A stretch of DNA of 58,674 nucleotides from an uncultured bacterium (GCA_903829945.1 CAIKRV010000080.1:1-58674); one strand, 5' to 3'; shown: positions 20,033 to 29,493, numbered from the stretch's first letter. Notes: generated by a model not told the origin, from the letters alone. Numbers and translations: made by a program.

Positions 20033-21964
20033 ATGATTACAGCACGATTCCCCGATGGTAGGGAGCAGCAATACGAAAGCGGCATAACCGGTCAAGAAAT
20101 AGCTCAGAAAATTAGTCAACGATTAGGCAAAGAAGCTTTAGCAATAAAAGTGGATGAAGAAGTTTGGGATTTATCACGACCAATTACTAAGGATGCCGGT
20201 ATTCGGATTTTGACTTGGGAAGATGAAGAAGGCAAAAAAGCCTTCTGGCATTCCTCGGCGCATTTAATGGCTGAAGCTTTAGAGGCTTCATTTCCCGGAA
20301 TAAAATTTGGGATTGGCCCCCCGGTGGATAAAGGATTTTATTATGATGTAGATCCTGGACAAAATGAAATTACTCCTGATAAACTTGAGGATATTGAGAA
20401 AAAAATGATTGAACTTGCCAGGCAAGGCAATAAATATATTCGCACGGATGTAAGTAAAGCAGATGCAATTAAATATTTTACAGAAAAAGGTGATGAGTAT
20501 AAATTAGAACTATTAGAGGATTTAAATGACGGCCAAATTACTTTTTATCAACAGGGTAATTTTGTAGATTTATGTCGTGGTCCTCATATCCCTGATACCG
20601 GTTTTATTAAAGCAATAAAATTAACAAGTATTGCAGGCGCCTATTGGAGAGGAAATGAAGACAATAAACAATTAACCCGAATTTATGGTGTAACCTTCCC
20701 TAAACAAAAAGATTTAGAGGAATATTTAGTTATGTTGGAGGAAGCGAAAAGACGCGATCACCGCAAACTGGGGAAGGAAATGGAGATTTTTACCTTTAGT
20801 GATGATGTAGGAAGCGGATTACCTTTATGGTTACCCAATGGCGGTATTATTATTGAGGAATTGGAGGCGCTGGCTAAACGAACCGAGCGCGAGGCCGGCT
20901 ACCATAGGGTTCGGACCCCTCATATAGCTAAAGAAAACCTATACTTAACTAGCGGGCATTTGCCTTATTACGAGGATAGTATGTTCCCTGCCATGGAAAT
21001 GGAAAATACAAAGTATTATCTCAAGTCAATGAATTGTCCGCACCACCATAAAATTTTTGATGCAGTACCAAGGAGTTATAAGGACTTGCCTTTACGATTG
21101 GCAGAATATGGCACTTGTTATCGTTATGAAAAATCCGGAGAATTGTTTGGTTTGATGCGTGTACGTTCATTACAAATGAATGATGCCCATATTTATTGTT
21201 CGCGCGAACAATTTGAACAAGAGTTTAGGGCGGTTAATGATATGTACCTGAAATATTTCAAGATATTTAATATTGAAAAATATGTGATGCGATTTTCCAC
21301 CCATGATCCGGCAAAATTGGGACAAAAATATGTAGATGCACCGGAATTGTGGTTAAAAACAGAGGATATGGTTCGCAAAGTGTTGATTTCCTCAGGGATA
21401 CCTTATATAGAGGTGGCAGATGAGGCAGCATTTTATGGGCCAAAAATTGATGTACAGGTTTGGAGTGCAATAGGCAGAGAGTTTACTTTAGCAACGAATC
21501 AAGTTGATTTTGTGCAACCTACGCGTTTTAAACTGACCTACCGTAATGAAAATAACGAACCTGAAACTCCAATTTGTATTCATAGGGCCCCACTGGGAAC
21601 GCATGAACGATTTATTGGCTTTTTAATAGAGCATTATGCCGGAGAATTCCCGATTTGGCTGGCACCGCAACAAGTTTCGATCCTGTTAATCAGTGATAAA
21701 TATGCGAATTATGCAGAAAAGCTTGGAAAACTCTTGAATAATGCCGAAATTCGCGCTTCTATTGACAATAGGAACGAGAAGATCGGCAAAAAAATTAGAG
21801 ACGCTGAACTCAAAAAAACTCCTTATATGTTGATAATCGGCGAGAAAGAAGCCGGAGAAGAAATGCTTTCCGTAAGGAGACATAAACAAGGAGACTTGGG
21901 AAGCATGAGCGTAGAGCAGTTTATTGCTCACGTTAAGGAAGAAATAAATAGAACATTAAATTAA
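20033..21964 (+). CDS. thrS: threonyl-tRNA synthetase
   Basis: ThrRS, 643 aa, charges tRNA-Thr and edits Ser-tRNA-Thr. Domains in order: TGS (residues 1-60), the editing domain with the HSSAHLMAEA motif (about 75) and the second-half CRGPH (near 183), a class II catalytic core with motif 2 around YRYEKSGEL and motif 3 around HRAPLGTHERF, and an anticodon-binding domain (about 540-640). Zinc ligands are consistent with CPHHHK. The gene heads thrS-infC-rpmI-rplT, a common bacterial order. Confidence 0.98.
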   Translation: MITARFPDGREQQYESGITGQEIAQKISQRLGKEALAIKVDEEVWDLSRPITKDAGIRILTWEDEEGKKAFWHSSAHLMAEALEASFPGIKFGIGPPVDKGFYYDVDPGQNEITPDKLEDIEKKMIELARQGNKYIRTDVSKADAIKYFTEKGDEYKLELLEDLNDGQITFYQQGNFVDLCRGPHIPDTGFIKAIKLTSIAGAYWRGNEDNKQLTRIYGVTFPKQKDLEEYLVMLEEAKRRDHRKLGKEMEIFTFSDDVGSGLPLWLPNGGIIIEELEALAKRTEREAGYHRVRTPHIAKENLYLTSGHLPYYEDSMFPAMEMENTKYYLKSMNCPHHHKIFDAVPRSYKDLPLRLAEYGTCYRYEKSGELFGLMRVRSLQMNDAHIYCSREQFEQEFRAVNDMYLKYFKIFNIEKYVMRFSTHDPAKLGQKYVDAPELWLKTEDMVRKVLISSGIPYIEVADEAAFYGPKIDVQVWSAIGREFTLATNQVDFVQPTRFKLTYRNENNEPETPICIHRAPLGTHERFIGFLIEHYAGEFPIWLAPQQVSILLISDKYANYAEKLGKLLNNAEIRASIDNRNEKIGKKIRDAELKKTPYMLIIGEKEAGEEMLSVRRHKQGDLGSMSVEQFIAHVKEEINRTLN

Positions 21965-21973
21965 GAAAGAGTT

Positions 21974-22537
21974 ATTACTACACCAGGACGGCCAAACAAC
22001 AATTTTAGAAGACCGGATGATTCTTCCAAGATTACGAATAGAATCAACCGGGAAATTTTTGCAACTCATGTACGATTGGTAGGCAACGACATAGAGCCGG
22101 GCATTTATCCAACAAGTGATGCATTACGCATGGCCGAGGAGATGGAAAAAGATTTAGTAGAGATTTCTGATAAATCTAATCCTCCTGTATGTAAGATAAT
22201 TGATTATAGTAAGTTCGTTTACGAACAAAAGAAGCGTCAAAAGGAAATGAAGGCGAATGCTTCAAAACAAATCATGAAAGAGATTCGTTTTGGACCAAAC
22301 ACCGATGAGCATGATTTGGAATTTAAAATTAAACATGCTCGTACATTTTTGGAAGAAGGTTCTAAGATAAAGGCTTACGTTCATTTTAAAGGACGTACCA
22401 TTATCCACTCGGAAAGGGGCGAATTACTTCTTTTACGTTTTATTCAGGCTTTGGAAGAATATGGAAAAGTAGAACAAATGCCTAAGATGGAAGGTAAAAG
22501 AATGTTTGTTTACCTCAATCCTAAGCCTAAAAAATAA
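21974..22537 (+). CDS. infC: translation initiation factor IF-3, AUU start
   Basis: IF-3, 187 aa, prevents premature 50S joining and checks the start codon. I start it at ATT 21974, 9 nt after the thrS stop. From there the frame reads [20 protein letters not shown] then [16 protein letters not shown], the complete N-domain; no ATG, GTG or TTG occurs in frame before the TTG at 22076, which would delete about 34 residues of the conserved N-domain. The C-domain has [20 protein letters not shown] (split). An AUU start is the known basis of infC autoregulation, since IF-3 itself discriminates against AUU. Confidence 0.93.
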   Translation: MTTPGRPNNNFRRPDDSSKITNRINREIFATHVRLVGNDIEPGIYPTSDALRMAEEMEKDLVEISDKSNPPVCKIIDYSKFVYEQKKRQKEMKANASKQIMKEIRFGPNTDEHDLEFKIKHARTFLEEGSKIKAYVHFKGRTIIHSERGELLLLRFIQALEEYGKVEQMPKMEGKRMFVYLNPKPKK

Positions 22538-22598
22538 GGAGTAGCTTAGTTCAACTCCCATTAAGTAGTTATTTAACAATTATATATAAACAGCATTT

Positions 22599-22799
22599 AT
22601 GCCAAAGATGAAACCAAATTCCGGTGCGAAGAAGAGATTCCACCTCACCGGTTCCGGTAAAATTAAGAGGAAGCATGCGTACAAACGTCATATCCTTACC
22701 AAAAAATCCACGAAGCAAAAACGCAGATTGGGTAAATTTGTATTGGTAGGTAAAACAGACGAAGGTAACGTAAGACGTCTTCTTTGTATCGGAAAATAA
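22599..22799 (+). CDS. rpmI: 50S ribosomal protein L35
   Basis: L35, 66 aa, highly basic. The family signature [20 protein letters not shown] and [20 protein letters not shown] is intact. Lies 61 nt after infC and 76 nt before rplT in the conserved infC-rpmI-rplT order. Confidence 0.97.
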   Translation: MPKMKPNSGAKKRFHLTGSGKIKRKHAYKRHILTKKSTKQKRRLGKFVLVGKTDEGNVRRLLCIGK

Positions 22800-22875
22800 C
22801 AACCTTTACTGCCGCCAGGGTCCAATTTTGTGATACTGAAGCGGTTTTTATTAACTAACAAAGTAAAAATTAAAA

Positions 22876-23220
22876 ATGACAAGAGCAACCAACAATCCTG
22901 CCGCAAGAGCCCGCAGGAAAAAAGTCCTCAAAATGGCCAAAGGCTATTGGGGTCGTCGTAAAAATGTATTCACCGTCGCTAAAAATGCCGTAGACAAAGG
23001 ACTTGTTTACGCTTATCGTGACCGCAAAAACAAAAAGAGAACTTTCCGTGCTATTTGGATTCAACGTATTAATGCTGCTGTTCGCGAACAGGGTATGAGT
23101 TATTCTGAATTTATCGGCAAGGCAAATAAAGCTAATTTAGGTATTAATCGTAAAGTTTTAGCTGACTTAGCGATGAACAATCCTGAAGCTTTTAAAGCCA
23201 TTGTTGATTCTGTAAAATAA
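22876..23220 (+). CDS. rplT: 50S ribosomal protein L20
   Basis: L20, 114 aa, needed for early 50S assembly. The basic N-terminal helix carries [20 protein letters not shown], and the globular C-terminus has [17 protein letters not shown]. In other bacteria L20 represses this operon by binding its mRNA; I cannot identify a site here. A strong terminator follows. Confidence 0.97.
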   Translation: MTRATNNPAARARRKKVLKMAKGYWGRRKNVFTVAKNAVDKGLVYAYRDRKNKKRTFRAIWIQRINAAVREQGMSYSEFIGKANKANLGINRKVLADLAMNNPEAFKAIVDSVK

Positions 23221-23236
23221 GCATATGCATGATATG

Positions 23237-23267
23237 AAAAAGGCAGCCCAATGGGTTGCCTTTTTTT
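23237..23267 (+). terminator. intrinsic terminator of thrS-infC-rpmI-rplT
   Basis: AAAAAGGCAGCCC (23237-23249) pairs with 23253-23265 (one G-T) over a 3-nt loop, and the 3' arm ends in a run of seven T. Confidence 0.92.
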
Positions 23268-23366
23268 ATGGATTTTTCCGAACCTCTCTTTTTCGTAATT
23301 GACCTATGCTAAATGGTAATTACTAATGAATTTACTAACTTGCCCCCAATAATTGCATTTAACCCT

Positions 23367-24263
23367 ATGAGATTTTTATTTTTCACCTTTATAAGTTTAT
23401 TTTTTCTTCAAGCTTCAGCTCAAACTAAGGGTCCTTCTGTTTTGATTGTGATTGCCCATCCTGATGATGAAAGCGGTTTCGCAGCTACTATATATAAGAT
23501 CACACATGAACTACACGGCAATGCAGATTTACTGTTGGTAACCAATGGAGAAGGGGGATATAAATATTCTACCTTAGCAGAAAGTATTTACGGTGTAGAA
23601 CTGACTGATGAAAAAGTTGGACGCAAGGAATTACCGGCCATTCGTAAAAAAGAATTAATGAATGCCGGTAAAATTTTAGGCATTCATAATTTTTACTTTA
23701 TGGATCAAAAAGACGCACATTATGGATTAGATGAAAGGGAGCCTTTGGATACCAGTTGGAATGTGGCGGCAGTATCACAAAAATTGCATGATGTATTACT
23801 TAAAAACAAATACGATTATGTGTTTTGCTTATTACCGGTTCCGGAAACGCATGGAGGTCATAAAGGGGCCAGTTTGCTTGCCCTGCGCGCGGTTAAAGCT
23901 CTTCCTGAGAATCAAAGACCGATTATTTTGGGCGGTGGTGTTTCTTTAAAAAGTGATACTACGCAACGTAAATTTTCACAATTAAAAGATTATACTGAAA
24001 CCCACGTGGAGGGAAATGGTTTAGCCATGTTTGCCATGGATAGAACTACTAAATTTGGCTTTAAAAATGCCCTCAATTATAAAATTATTGTAAACTGGGA
24101 AATAGCCGAACATAAATCCCAAGGGGTAATGCAAATGGGAATGGGCTATGGAGATATTGAAAACTTTTGGTATTTTTCCATTAATCCGGCAGGTGGTCAG
24201 GAAAAATGCAAGGCACTTTTTGAAGCCTTAAAGATAGCGCCTTATAAGACCAAAAAATACTAA
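23367..24263 (+). CDS. secreted PIG-L/LmbE family deacetylase
   Basis: A 298-aa zinc-dependent de-N-acetylase of the PIG-L family. ATG 23367 gives a short signal peptide (MRFLFFTFISLFFLQASA). The zinc motif AHPDDE is at residues 30-35, and a second motif containing PVPETHGGHKGA lies near residue 174. Family members remove acetyl groups from GlcNAc-containing lipids or small sugar conjugates. The exported form suggests an envelope or extracellular substrate, which cannot be named. It follows the rplT terminator. Confidence 0.85.
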   Translation: MRFLFFTFISLFFLQASAQTKGPSVLIVIAHPDDESGFAATIYKITHELHGNADLLLVTNGEGGYKYSTLAESIYGVELTDEKVGRKELPAIRKKELMNAGKILGIHNFYFMDQKDAHYGLDEREPLDTSWNVAAVSQKLHDVLLKNKYDYVFCLLPVPETHGGHKGASLLALRAVKALPENQRPIILGGGVSLKSDTTQRKFSQLKDYTETHVEGNGLAMFAMDRTTKFGFKNALNYKIIVNWEIAEHKSQGVMQMGMGYGDIENFWYFSINPAGGQEKCKALFEALKIAPYKTKKY

Positions 24264-24298
24264 TACTACGTGTACATATTAATTATTTAAATTAATAT

Positions 24299-25633
24299 AT
24301 TATCGAAGCCAAACCTCATCTACAACGTGGGCTTAATTTAATTCAAGCTACCTCCATCAATATGATTGACATGGTTGGTATTGGCCCATTTATATCCATG
24401 TCGCTCATTATAGGAGCTATGAATGGACCCGCTTGTATATTAGCATGGATATTGGGTGCAGTTTTATCACTATGCGATGGGATGGTTTGGAGTGAACTTG
24501 GTGCAGCCTATCCGGAAGCCGGTGGAAGTTATGTCTTTCTTCAAAAACTCTATCCCGGCAAATGGGGGAAGTTGTTTTCATTTTTATATATTTGGCAAAC
24601 TACCTTGCAAGCTCCTTTAGTAATTGCCTCCGGTGCCATTGGTTTTTCTTCTTATTTAACCTATATTCTTCCTTTAGAGGAATGGCAAAAGCATGTTATT
24701 AGCGGAGCCTTAGTGATTGCAATTACATTATTATTGTATAGGGACATTAAAACGACAGGAAAGATGGGCGTTATCATGTCCATAGTGGTAATTGGGGTAT
24801 TGTTGTGGTTAATTTTTGCAGGATTTACACATTTTGACACTCAACTGGCCTTTGGAGATTTTTCTAAAGGAATAAATTTTTCATCTGTATTTTTTGCGGG
24901 TTTAGGCATGGCTTCAGTAAAGTCTATGTACAGTTTTCTAGGTTATTACAATGTTTGCCACTTAGGAGGAGAAATTAAAAACCCCTCTAAAAATATTCCA
25001 AGAAGTATAATTATTTCCATCCTTGGCATTGCAATACTTTATTTATGCATGCAAACTTCCGTACTTGGGGTATTGCCGTGGAAGGAAGCAAGGGATTCCA
25101 AATTTGTAGCCAGTTTGTTTTTTGAAAGGATTTATGGTCATCAGGTGGCATTGGTTGCTACCGGATTAATATTATTAGTGGCCATTTCATCACTTTTTGC
25201 AGTGATGTTGGGCTATTCCAGGGTTTTGTATGCTGCAGCAGCTGAAGGCAATTATTTTAAGGTTTTTGCTAAAGTGCACCCAAGATTACATATTCCACAT
25301 GCCAGTATTCTGATTTTAGGCGGTATTGCCTTTGTATTTAGTTTGTTTTTTACACTGGGTGATGCCATTAAAGCAATTTTAGCCATGCGAATTTTGGTTC
25401 AATTTGTAAGTCAGGCAATAGGCATTGTTCTCCTACATAGAAAAAAAGAGTCGCATGAAATTTTAAAGTTTAAAATGCCCTTTTTCCCGCTGCCGGTAGT
25501 TTTGGCCATAGGGATATGGATTTATATTTATTTGGCTACCGATTTAAAATTTATTTTGGGCTCACTAGGTGTTTTGGGGTTAGGCTTGATAGTTTTTCGC
25601 GTTTGGAGAGGTAATTTAAGCAAAATTTCATAA
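24299..25633 (+). CDS. APC-family amino acid permease, non-canonical start
   Basis: An integral membrane transporter with about 12 predicted helices. The first ATG is at 24362, but the frame upstream of it reads EAKPHLQRGLNLIQATSINM, which is the normal cytoplasmic N-terminus and part of helix 1 of the family (before MIDMVGIGPFIS). No ATG, GTG or TTG lies between the upstream stop (24293-24295) and 24362. The best start is ATT 24299, giving 444 aa. Family landmarks: YPEAGGSYVFLQ near helix 3, LGGEIKNPSKNIPRS after helix 6, and RVLYAAAAEGNYFK. Substrate unknown. It may instead be a gene with a damaged start. Confidence 0.75.
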   Translation: MIEAKPHLQRGLNLIQATSINMIDMVGIGPFISMSLIIGAMNGPACILAWILGAVLSLCDGMVWSELGAAYPEAGGSYVFLQKLYPGKWGKLFSFLYIWQTTLQAPLVIASGAIGFSSYLTYILPLEEWQKHVISGALVIAITLLLYRDIKTTGKMGVIMSIVVIGVLLWLIFAGFTHFDTQLAFGDFSKGINFSSVFFAGLGMASVKSMYSFLGYYNVCHLGGEIKNPSKNIPRSIIISILGIAILYLCMQTSVLGVLPWKEARDSKFVASLFFERIYGHQVALVATGLILLVAISSLFAVMLGYSRVLYAAAAEGNYFKVFAKVHPRLHIPHASILILGGIAFVFSLFFTLGDAIKAILAMRILVQFVSQAIGIVLLHRKKESHEILKFKMPFFPLPVVLAIGIWIYIYLATDLKFILGSLGVLGLGLIVFRVWRGNLSKIS

Positions 25634-25647
25634 GCTTAGGCACTGAT

Positions 25648-25739
25648 ATAAAAGAAGAAGCACGCCAGAAGGCGTGCTTCGATTGTAAACTTAAATCACA
25701 AAGACAAGAAAAAAAACCATCAAAAAACTTGGCTCAGTG
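25648..25739 (-). ncRNA. candidate small RNA, minus strand
   Basis: On the minus strand a TTG (25778-25776), 23-nt spacer and TATATTTG (25752-25745) form a promoter. About 80 nt downstream is a strong terminator: GAAGCACGCC pairs with GGCGTGCTTC (25657-25680) and is followed on this strand by TTCTTTTA. On the plus strand no T tract follows, so the hairpin belongs to the minus transcript. Within it lies a 9-codon hydrophobic frame, MVFFLVFVI (25720-25691). No family is recognised. The rest of 25634-25974 holds only the promoter of the next gene. Confidence 0.55.
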
Positions 25740-25948
25740 TGATACAAATATAACGAAAGTTTTTACGAAAGGTTACAATCTGCCTTACTTTTTTTATACA
25801 TTTTATAAAGTAATTGTTAAATAAGCATTTAATTTTAATTTATGTAGTCGATATTTCAATTAAACCATAAATTGGCAGGGAACTTGATTGAAAGCTTATA
25901 CTCAATAAAACATCGCTTCGGATATTAAACCAATAAGAAGCAATTCAC

Positions 25949-25956
25949 TAATTTTG
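25949..25956 (+). promoter_or_regulatory. -7 promoter element TAATTTTG
   Basis: This matches TAnnTTTG 18 nt before the response-regulator ATG. Confidence 0.55.
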
Positions 25957-25974
25957 TAAACTAATATTATACTA

Positions 25975-27231
25975 ATGGCACGCATCCTTATCGCTGATGA
26001 TGAAGAATTAATTCGGGAAACACTTAGAGATATCCTTGAACATGAGGGATATAAAACCGATCAAGCCAAAGACGGGGAAAGTGCTATCCAATTAATTAAG
26101 AAAACCAAATATGATATTATCCTTTGTGATATAAAAATGCCCAAATTGGATGGCATGGAGGTATTAGAGCAAAGTTTAGAAATTGCACCTGACGTTCCTG
26201 TAATAATGATTTCCGGCCATGGAACTATTGAAACTGCAGTTGATGCCGCTAAAAAAGGTGCTTTTGATTTTATTGCTAAGCCTCCTGATTTGAATAGGCT
26301 CTTAATTACCATTCGAAATGCCTTAGATAAATCCACCTTGATTTCTGAAACCAAAACCTTAAGAAGGAAGGTTTCTAAAACCAGAGAGATTTTGGGAGCT
26401 TCAGCGCCGATTTTACACATTAAGGAAACCATTGATAAGGTTGCACCTACGGAAGCTCGTGTTTTAATTACAGGCTCCAACGGTACAGGTAAGGAACTGG
26501 TGGCACGTTGGCTTCATGAAAAGAGCAATAGGGCAGAGGGGCCCTTGGTAGAGGTTAATTGTGCAGCTATTCCGTCTGAGCTGATCGAAAGTGAACTATT
26601 TGGGCATGAAAAGGGATCCTTTACTTCTGCAATTAAGCAAAGAATTGGGAAATTTGAACAAGCCAATGGCGGTACCCTCTTCCTTGACGAGATCGGCGAT
26701 ATGAGTTTATCTGCACAAGCTAAAGTTTTGCGTGCCCTGCAAGAGAATAAAATTACGCGCGTAGGCGGTGATAAAGAAGTGGGAGTAAATGTTCGTGTTG
26801 TGGCAGCAACCAATAAGGATTTGTATGAAGAAATTAAAAAAGGAAACTTTAGAGAGGATTTGTATCATCGCTTGGCGGTGATTCTTATTCATGTACCTTC
26901 ATTAAATGAGCGAAGAGATGATATTAGTATATTAGCTGAAAGCTTTTTAGAGGAAATTGTTGAAGAGTATAGTATGGGTAAAAAGGCCTTCGCTAAAGAT
27001 GCCATGCAGGAATTACAACGCATTGATTGGACAGGAAATATAAGAGAACTTAGAAATGTTGTGGAACGTTTAGCTATTTTATCTCAGGATAAAATTACAC
27101 TAAATGATGTGCAATTATATGCTCGTCCGGGGAATAAACCGAGTGGAGGCTTGGCGATTGCTTTGGAAGAATTTAAAAGTAAAGCTGATTTTTTGAAATG
27201 GGCCGAGGACCAGTGGGAAAAAAGAAAATAA
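25975..27231 (+). CDS. NtrC-type response regulator lacking a DNA-binding domain
   Basis: A 418-aa protein with a receiver domain (1-120; phosphoacceptor D52 in LCDIKMP, acidic pair DDE at 8-10, K102 in FIAKPP) and a sigma-54-type AAA+ domain (about 140-375; Walker A GSNGTGKE, Walker B GTLFLDEIGDM, and an arginine-finger region LYHRLAVILIHVP). The GAFTGA loop that contacts sigma-54 reads GSFTSA. After the AAA+ domain come only about 45 residues ending ADFLKWAEDQWEKRK; the Fis-type helix-turn-helix usual in relatives is absent, and only 48 nt separate the stop from the next gene. It may act on sigma-54 from solution or through a partner. Confidence 0.85.
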   Translation: MARILIADDEELIRETLRDILEHEGYKTDQAKDGESAIQLIKKTKYDIILCDIKMPKLDGMEVLEQSLEIAPDVPVIMISGHGTIETAVDAAKKGAFDFIAKPPDLNRLLITIRNALDKSTLISETKTLRRKVSKTREILGASAPILHIKETIDKVAPTEARVLITGSNGTGKELVARWLHEKSNRAEGPLVEVNCAAIPSELIESELFGHEKGSFTSAIKQRIGKFEQANGGTLFLDEIGDMSLSAQAKVLRALQENKITRVGGDKEVGVNVRVVAATNKDLYEEIKKGNFREDLYHRLAVILIHVPSLNERRDDISILAESFLEEIVEEYSMGKKAFAKDAMQELQRIDWTGNIRELRNVVERLAILSQDKITLNDVQLYARPGNKPSGGLAIALEEFKSKADFLKWAEDQWEKRK

Positions 27232-27279
27232 TTTTGCATTACATTAAAACTTTAAATTTTAAGAGTCTTTGAATTTGAT

Positions 27280-27885
27280 ATGTCATTAGATGCATTAGAA
27301 AAATATTTGCCTTATGGAACTTTGGAATCAGTTTCCACACTGGTAAGGGATTGCTCTGTACTGATACGCATCAAGGATGAACGCAAAACCAAATATGGCG
27401 ATTATCGTCCTTTAGGGCAAGGTTGGAAACACCAAATCACCATTAATAACAATTTAAATCCGTATGCTTTTTTGGTAACTTTATTACATGAAATTGCACA
27501 TTTGCAAGTGCAAGAAAGATTTGGTAATCGAGTAAAACCACACGGAGAAGAATGGCAACATACCTATAGCACTTTATTAAAAAGATATTTGAATAAAGGG
27601 TATTTCCCTCAGTCCTTGGAAATGGCATTAGTAGAACACATAAATAGGCCTTCTGCTACAAGCTGTACAGATTTGGATTTATTTAAGGCCTTGCGTAAAC
27701 ATGACCGTTCGTACCATGCACATACTCATGTTGAGGATATTCCTGAAGGTGGCAAGTTCGTTTGGCGGGATAACCAGGTATTTGTAAAAGGATCAAAAAT
27801 GAGAACCAGATATAGATGTAATGAATTGAAAAGTGGTAGAGTATATTTCTTTCATCCCTTGGCAGAAGTGGAGAAATTAAATTAA
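27280..27885 (+). CDS. SprT-like zinc metalloprotease domain protein
   Basis: A 201-aa cytoplasmic protein. The SprT-type active site HEIAHLQ is at residues 70-76, with a third metal ligand His in KPHGEEWQ (88). The C-terminal part (FVWRDNQVFVKGSKMRTRYR) resembles the small beta domain found after the catalytic core in SprT proteins, but the four Cys of a zinc ribbon are not evident. Eukaryotic Spartan proteases cleave DNA-protein crosslinks; the bacterial role is unsettled. Its stop overlaps the next start by 1 nt, so the two are co-transcribed. Confidence 0.8.
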   Translation: MSLDALEKYLPYGTLESVSTLVRDCSVLIRIKDERKTKYGDYRPLGQGWKHQITINNNLNPYAFLVTLLHEIAHLQVQERFGNRVKPHGEEWQHTYSTLLKRYLNKGYFPQSLEMALVEHINRPSATSCTDLDLFKALRKHDRSYHAHTHVEDIPEGGKFVWRDNQVFVKGSKMRTRYRCNELKSGRVYFFHPLAEVEKLN

Positions 27886-29471
27886 TGAATAATTATTTCC
27901 TTCAATATACCCTGCAAATCTTTAAGCAATTTAAAGGCACGCTTTTTATTTTAGTATTTTTATTCTTAAAACTTACTGCTTTTTCTCAAGGTCATATTCA
28001 AATTGATAATTCCGACTTACTCACTACTGTTCCGCAAAATGGAAAAATAGTCAAACTTCTTAAAGGACATGTGCAGTTTCACCAGCAGGATGTAATTATG
28101 AATTGTGATAGCGCGTATCTTTATTCGGAGGAAAATACGATGAAAGCATTCGGACACGTTCACATTCGCCAAGGAGACAGCTTAAATATATTTGGGGAAA
28201 CCTTGGATTATGATGGAAATAATAAAAAAGCCATTTTAAATAATAATGTTAGTATGCTCTCGGGTAAGATGCGTTTGGTAACAGATCGTTTAGATTATGA
28301 TTTAAATACAAAACAAGGTTTTTATACCCATGGTGCTGTTATTACAGATGAGGATAATAAACTTACTTCATTAAGAGGATATTTTTTTGCTGCTTCTAAG
28401 GATATGTTTTTTAAGACAAATGTAGTGCTTACTAATCCTGATTTTAAAATGCTTTGCGATACCTTGCAATATAATTTAAATTCGCGACGAGCAATATTCC
28501 ATGGGCCCACCAATATTATCAGTAAAAAGGATAGTATATATGCAGAAACTGGTTGGTACCATACGCCTAGCGGTGAAGCGCATTTTGGAAAGAATGCACA
28601 TATACAAAGCTCAGGTCAGGTATTATATGGGGATAGTATTATATATAATCGAAAAAAAGCCACCGGAATGTCCTTCGGGAATGTTAAAATTGTGGATACC
28701 GGCCAGCGGATGATTATTATTGGTGATGCTGCCGAGCACTTTCAAAAACTAAAGAAAACATTTATTACCGGTAAGGTTTTAGCAACCAAATTAATGGATA
28801 ATGATACGATGCATTTAACCGCGGATTCATTGTGGTCTGAATACGATAAAACCGGTGTATATAAAATTTTGCGCGGCTTTCATCATGCTAAAATATTTAG
28901 CAGGGAGTTCCAAGCTAAATGTGATTCTTTGCGTTATTCTTTTGTAGATTCAACCATTGATATGAAAGTTGATCCTGTTTTTTGGTTCGGTACTTACCAG
29001 GCCAGTGCCGAACATATTATTATCTTTACAAAGAGAAATAAAATCTCAAAAGCAAATTTATATAAAAGTGCATTTTTACTCATGCCTGAAGATTCCATTC
29101 GTTATAGCCAAGTTAAAGGCAGGGATATGGTAGGCTATTTTAAGGATAATGAATTGAGTGAAGTTATCGTTAATGGCAATGGCGAAAGTGTATATTATGT
29201 AAAAGATGATAATAAAGCCTATATTGGTGCCAATAGAATTGTTTCAAGTAACATTAAAATAAATGTTAAAAATAGAAAAATAGGCAGGATTAATTTTCAA
29301 AGGGATCCGGATGCTAAATTAACACCTATTAATAAATCAGATCCGCATGATTTGCTTTTGCCGGGCTTTAAGGATAGAAATTCTGAAAGGCCTAAAAATG
29401 TTCATGATTTGTATGGGGGTGTGGTGAGTATTCCATTTAAAAGTAAGGCCAAAATCGAATCTGCTCCATAA
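27885..29471 (+). CDS. OstA-like (LptA/LptD-like) envelope protein
   Basis: A 528-aa exported protein. A long basic N-terminus and hydrophobic core (to about residue 34, TAFSQG) form the signal peptide. The mature part is a repeat of beta strands typical of the OstA/LptA jelly roll, with segments like VKLLKGHVQFHQQDVIMNCD, NTMKAFGHVHIRQGDSLNIF and ILNNNVSMLSGKMRLVTD. In Bacteroidota this protein is thought to join the periplasmic LPS bridge between inner and outer membrane. ATG overlaps the SprT stop (ATAATG-type 1-nt overlap). Confidence 0.82.
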   Translation: MNNYFLQYTLQIFKQFKGTLFILVFLFLKLTAFSQGHIQIDNSDLLTTVPQNGKIVKLLKGHVQFHQQDVIMNCDSAYLYSEENTMKAFGHVHIRQGDSLNIFGETLDYDGNNKKAILNNNVSMLSGKMRLVTDRLDYDLNTKQGFYTHGAVITDEDNKLTSLRGYFFAASKDMFFKTNVVLTNPDFKMLCDTLQYNLNSRRAIFHGPTNIISKKDSIYAETGWYHTPSGEAHFGKNAHIQSSGQVLYGDSIIYNRKKATGMSFGNVKIVDTGQRMIIIGDAAEHFQKLKKTFITGKVLATKLMDNDTMHLTADSLWSEYDKTGVYKILRGFHHAKIFSREFQAKCDSLRYSFVDSTIDMKVDPVFWFGTYQASAEHIIIFTKRNKISKANLYKSAFLLMPEDSIRYSQVKGRDMVGYFKDNELSEVIVNGNGESVYYVKDDNKAYIGANRIVSSNIKINVKNRKIGRINFQRDPDAKLTPINKSDPHDLLLPGFKDRNSERPKNVHDLYGGVVSIPFKSKAKIESAP

Positions 29472-29485
29472 CATGCAAAATTTTG

Positions 29486-29493
29486 TAAATTTG
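29486..29493 (+). promoter_or_regulatory. -7 promoter element TAAATTTG
   Basis: This matches TAnnTTTG 51 nt before the TTG start of the GT22-like gene. Confidence 0.5.

Noticed and set aside
27229-27280. Frameshift hiding a helix-turn-helix after the NtrC-type gene
   Set aside because: Only 48 nt remain before the next gene, far too short for the domain in any frame.
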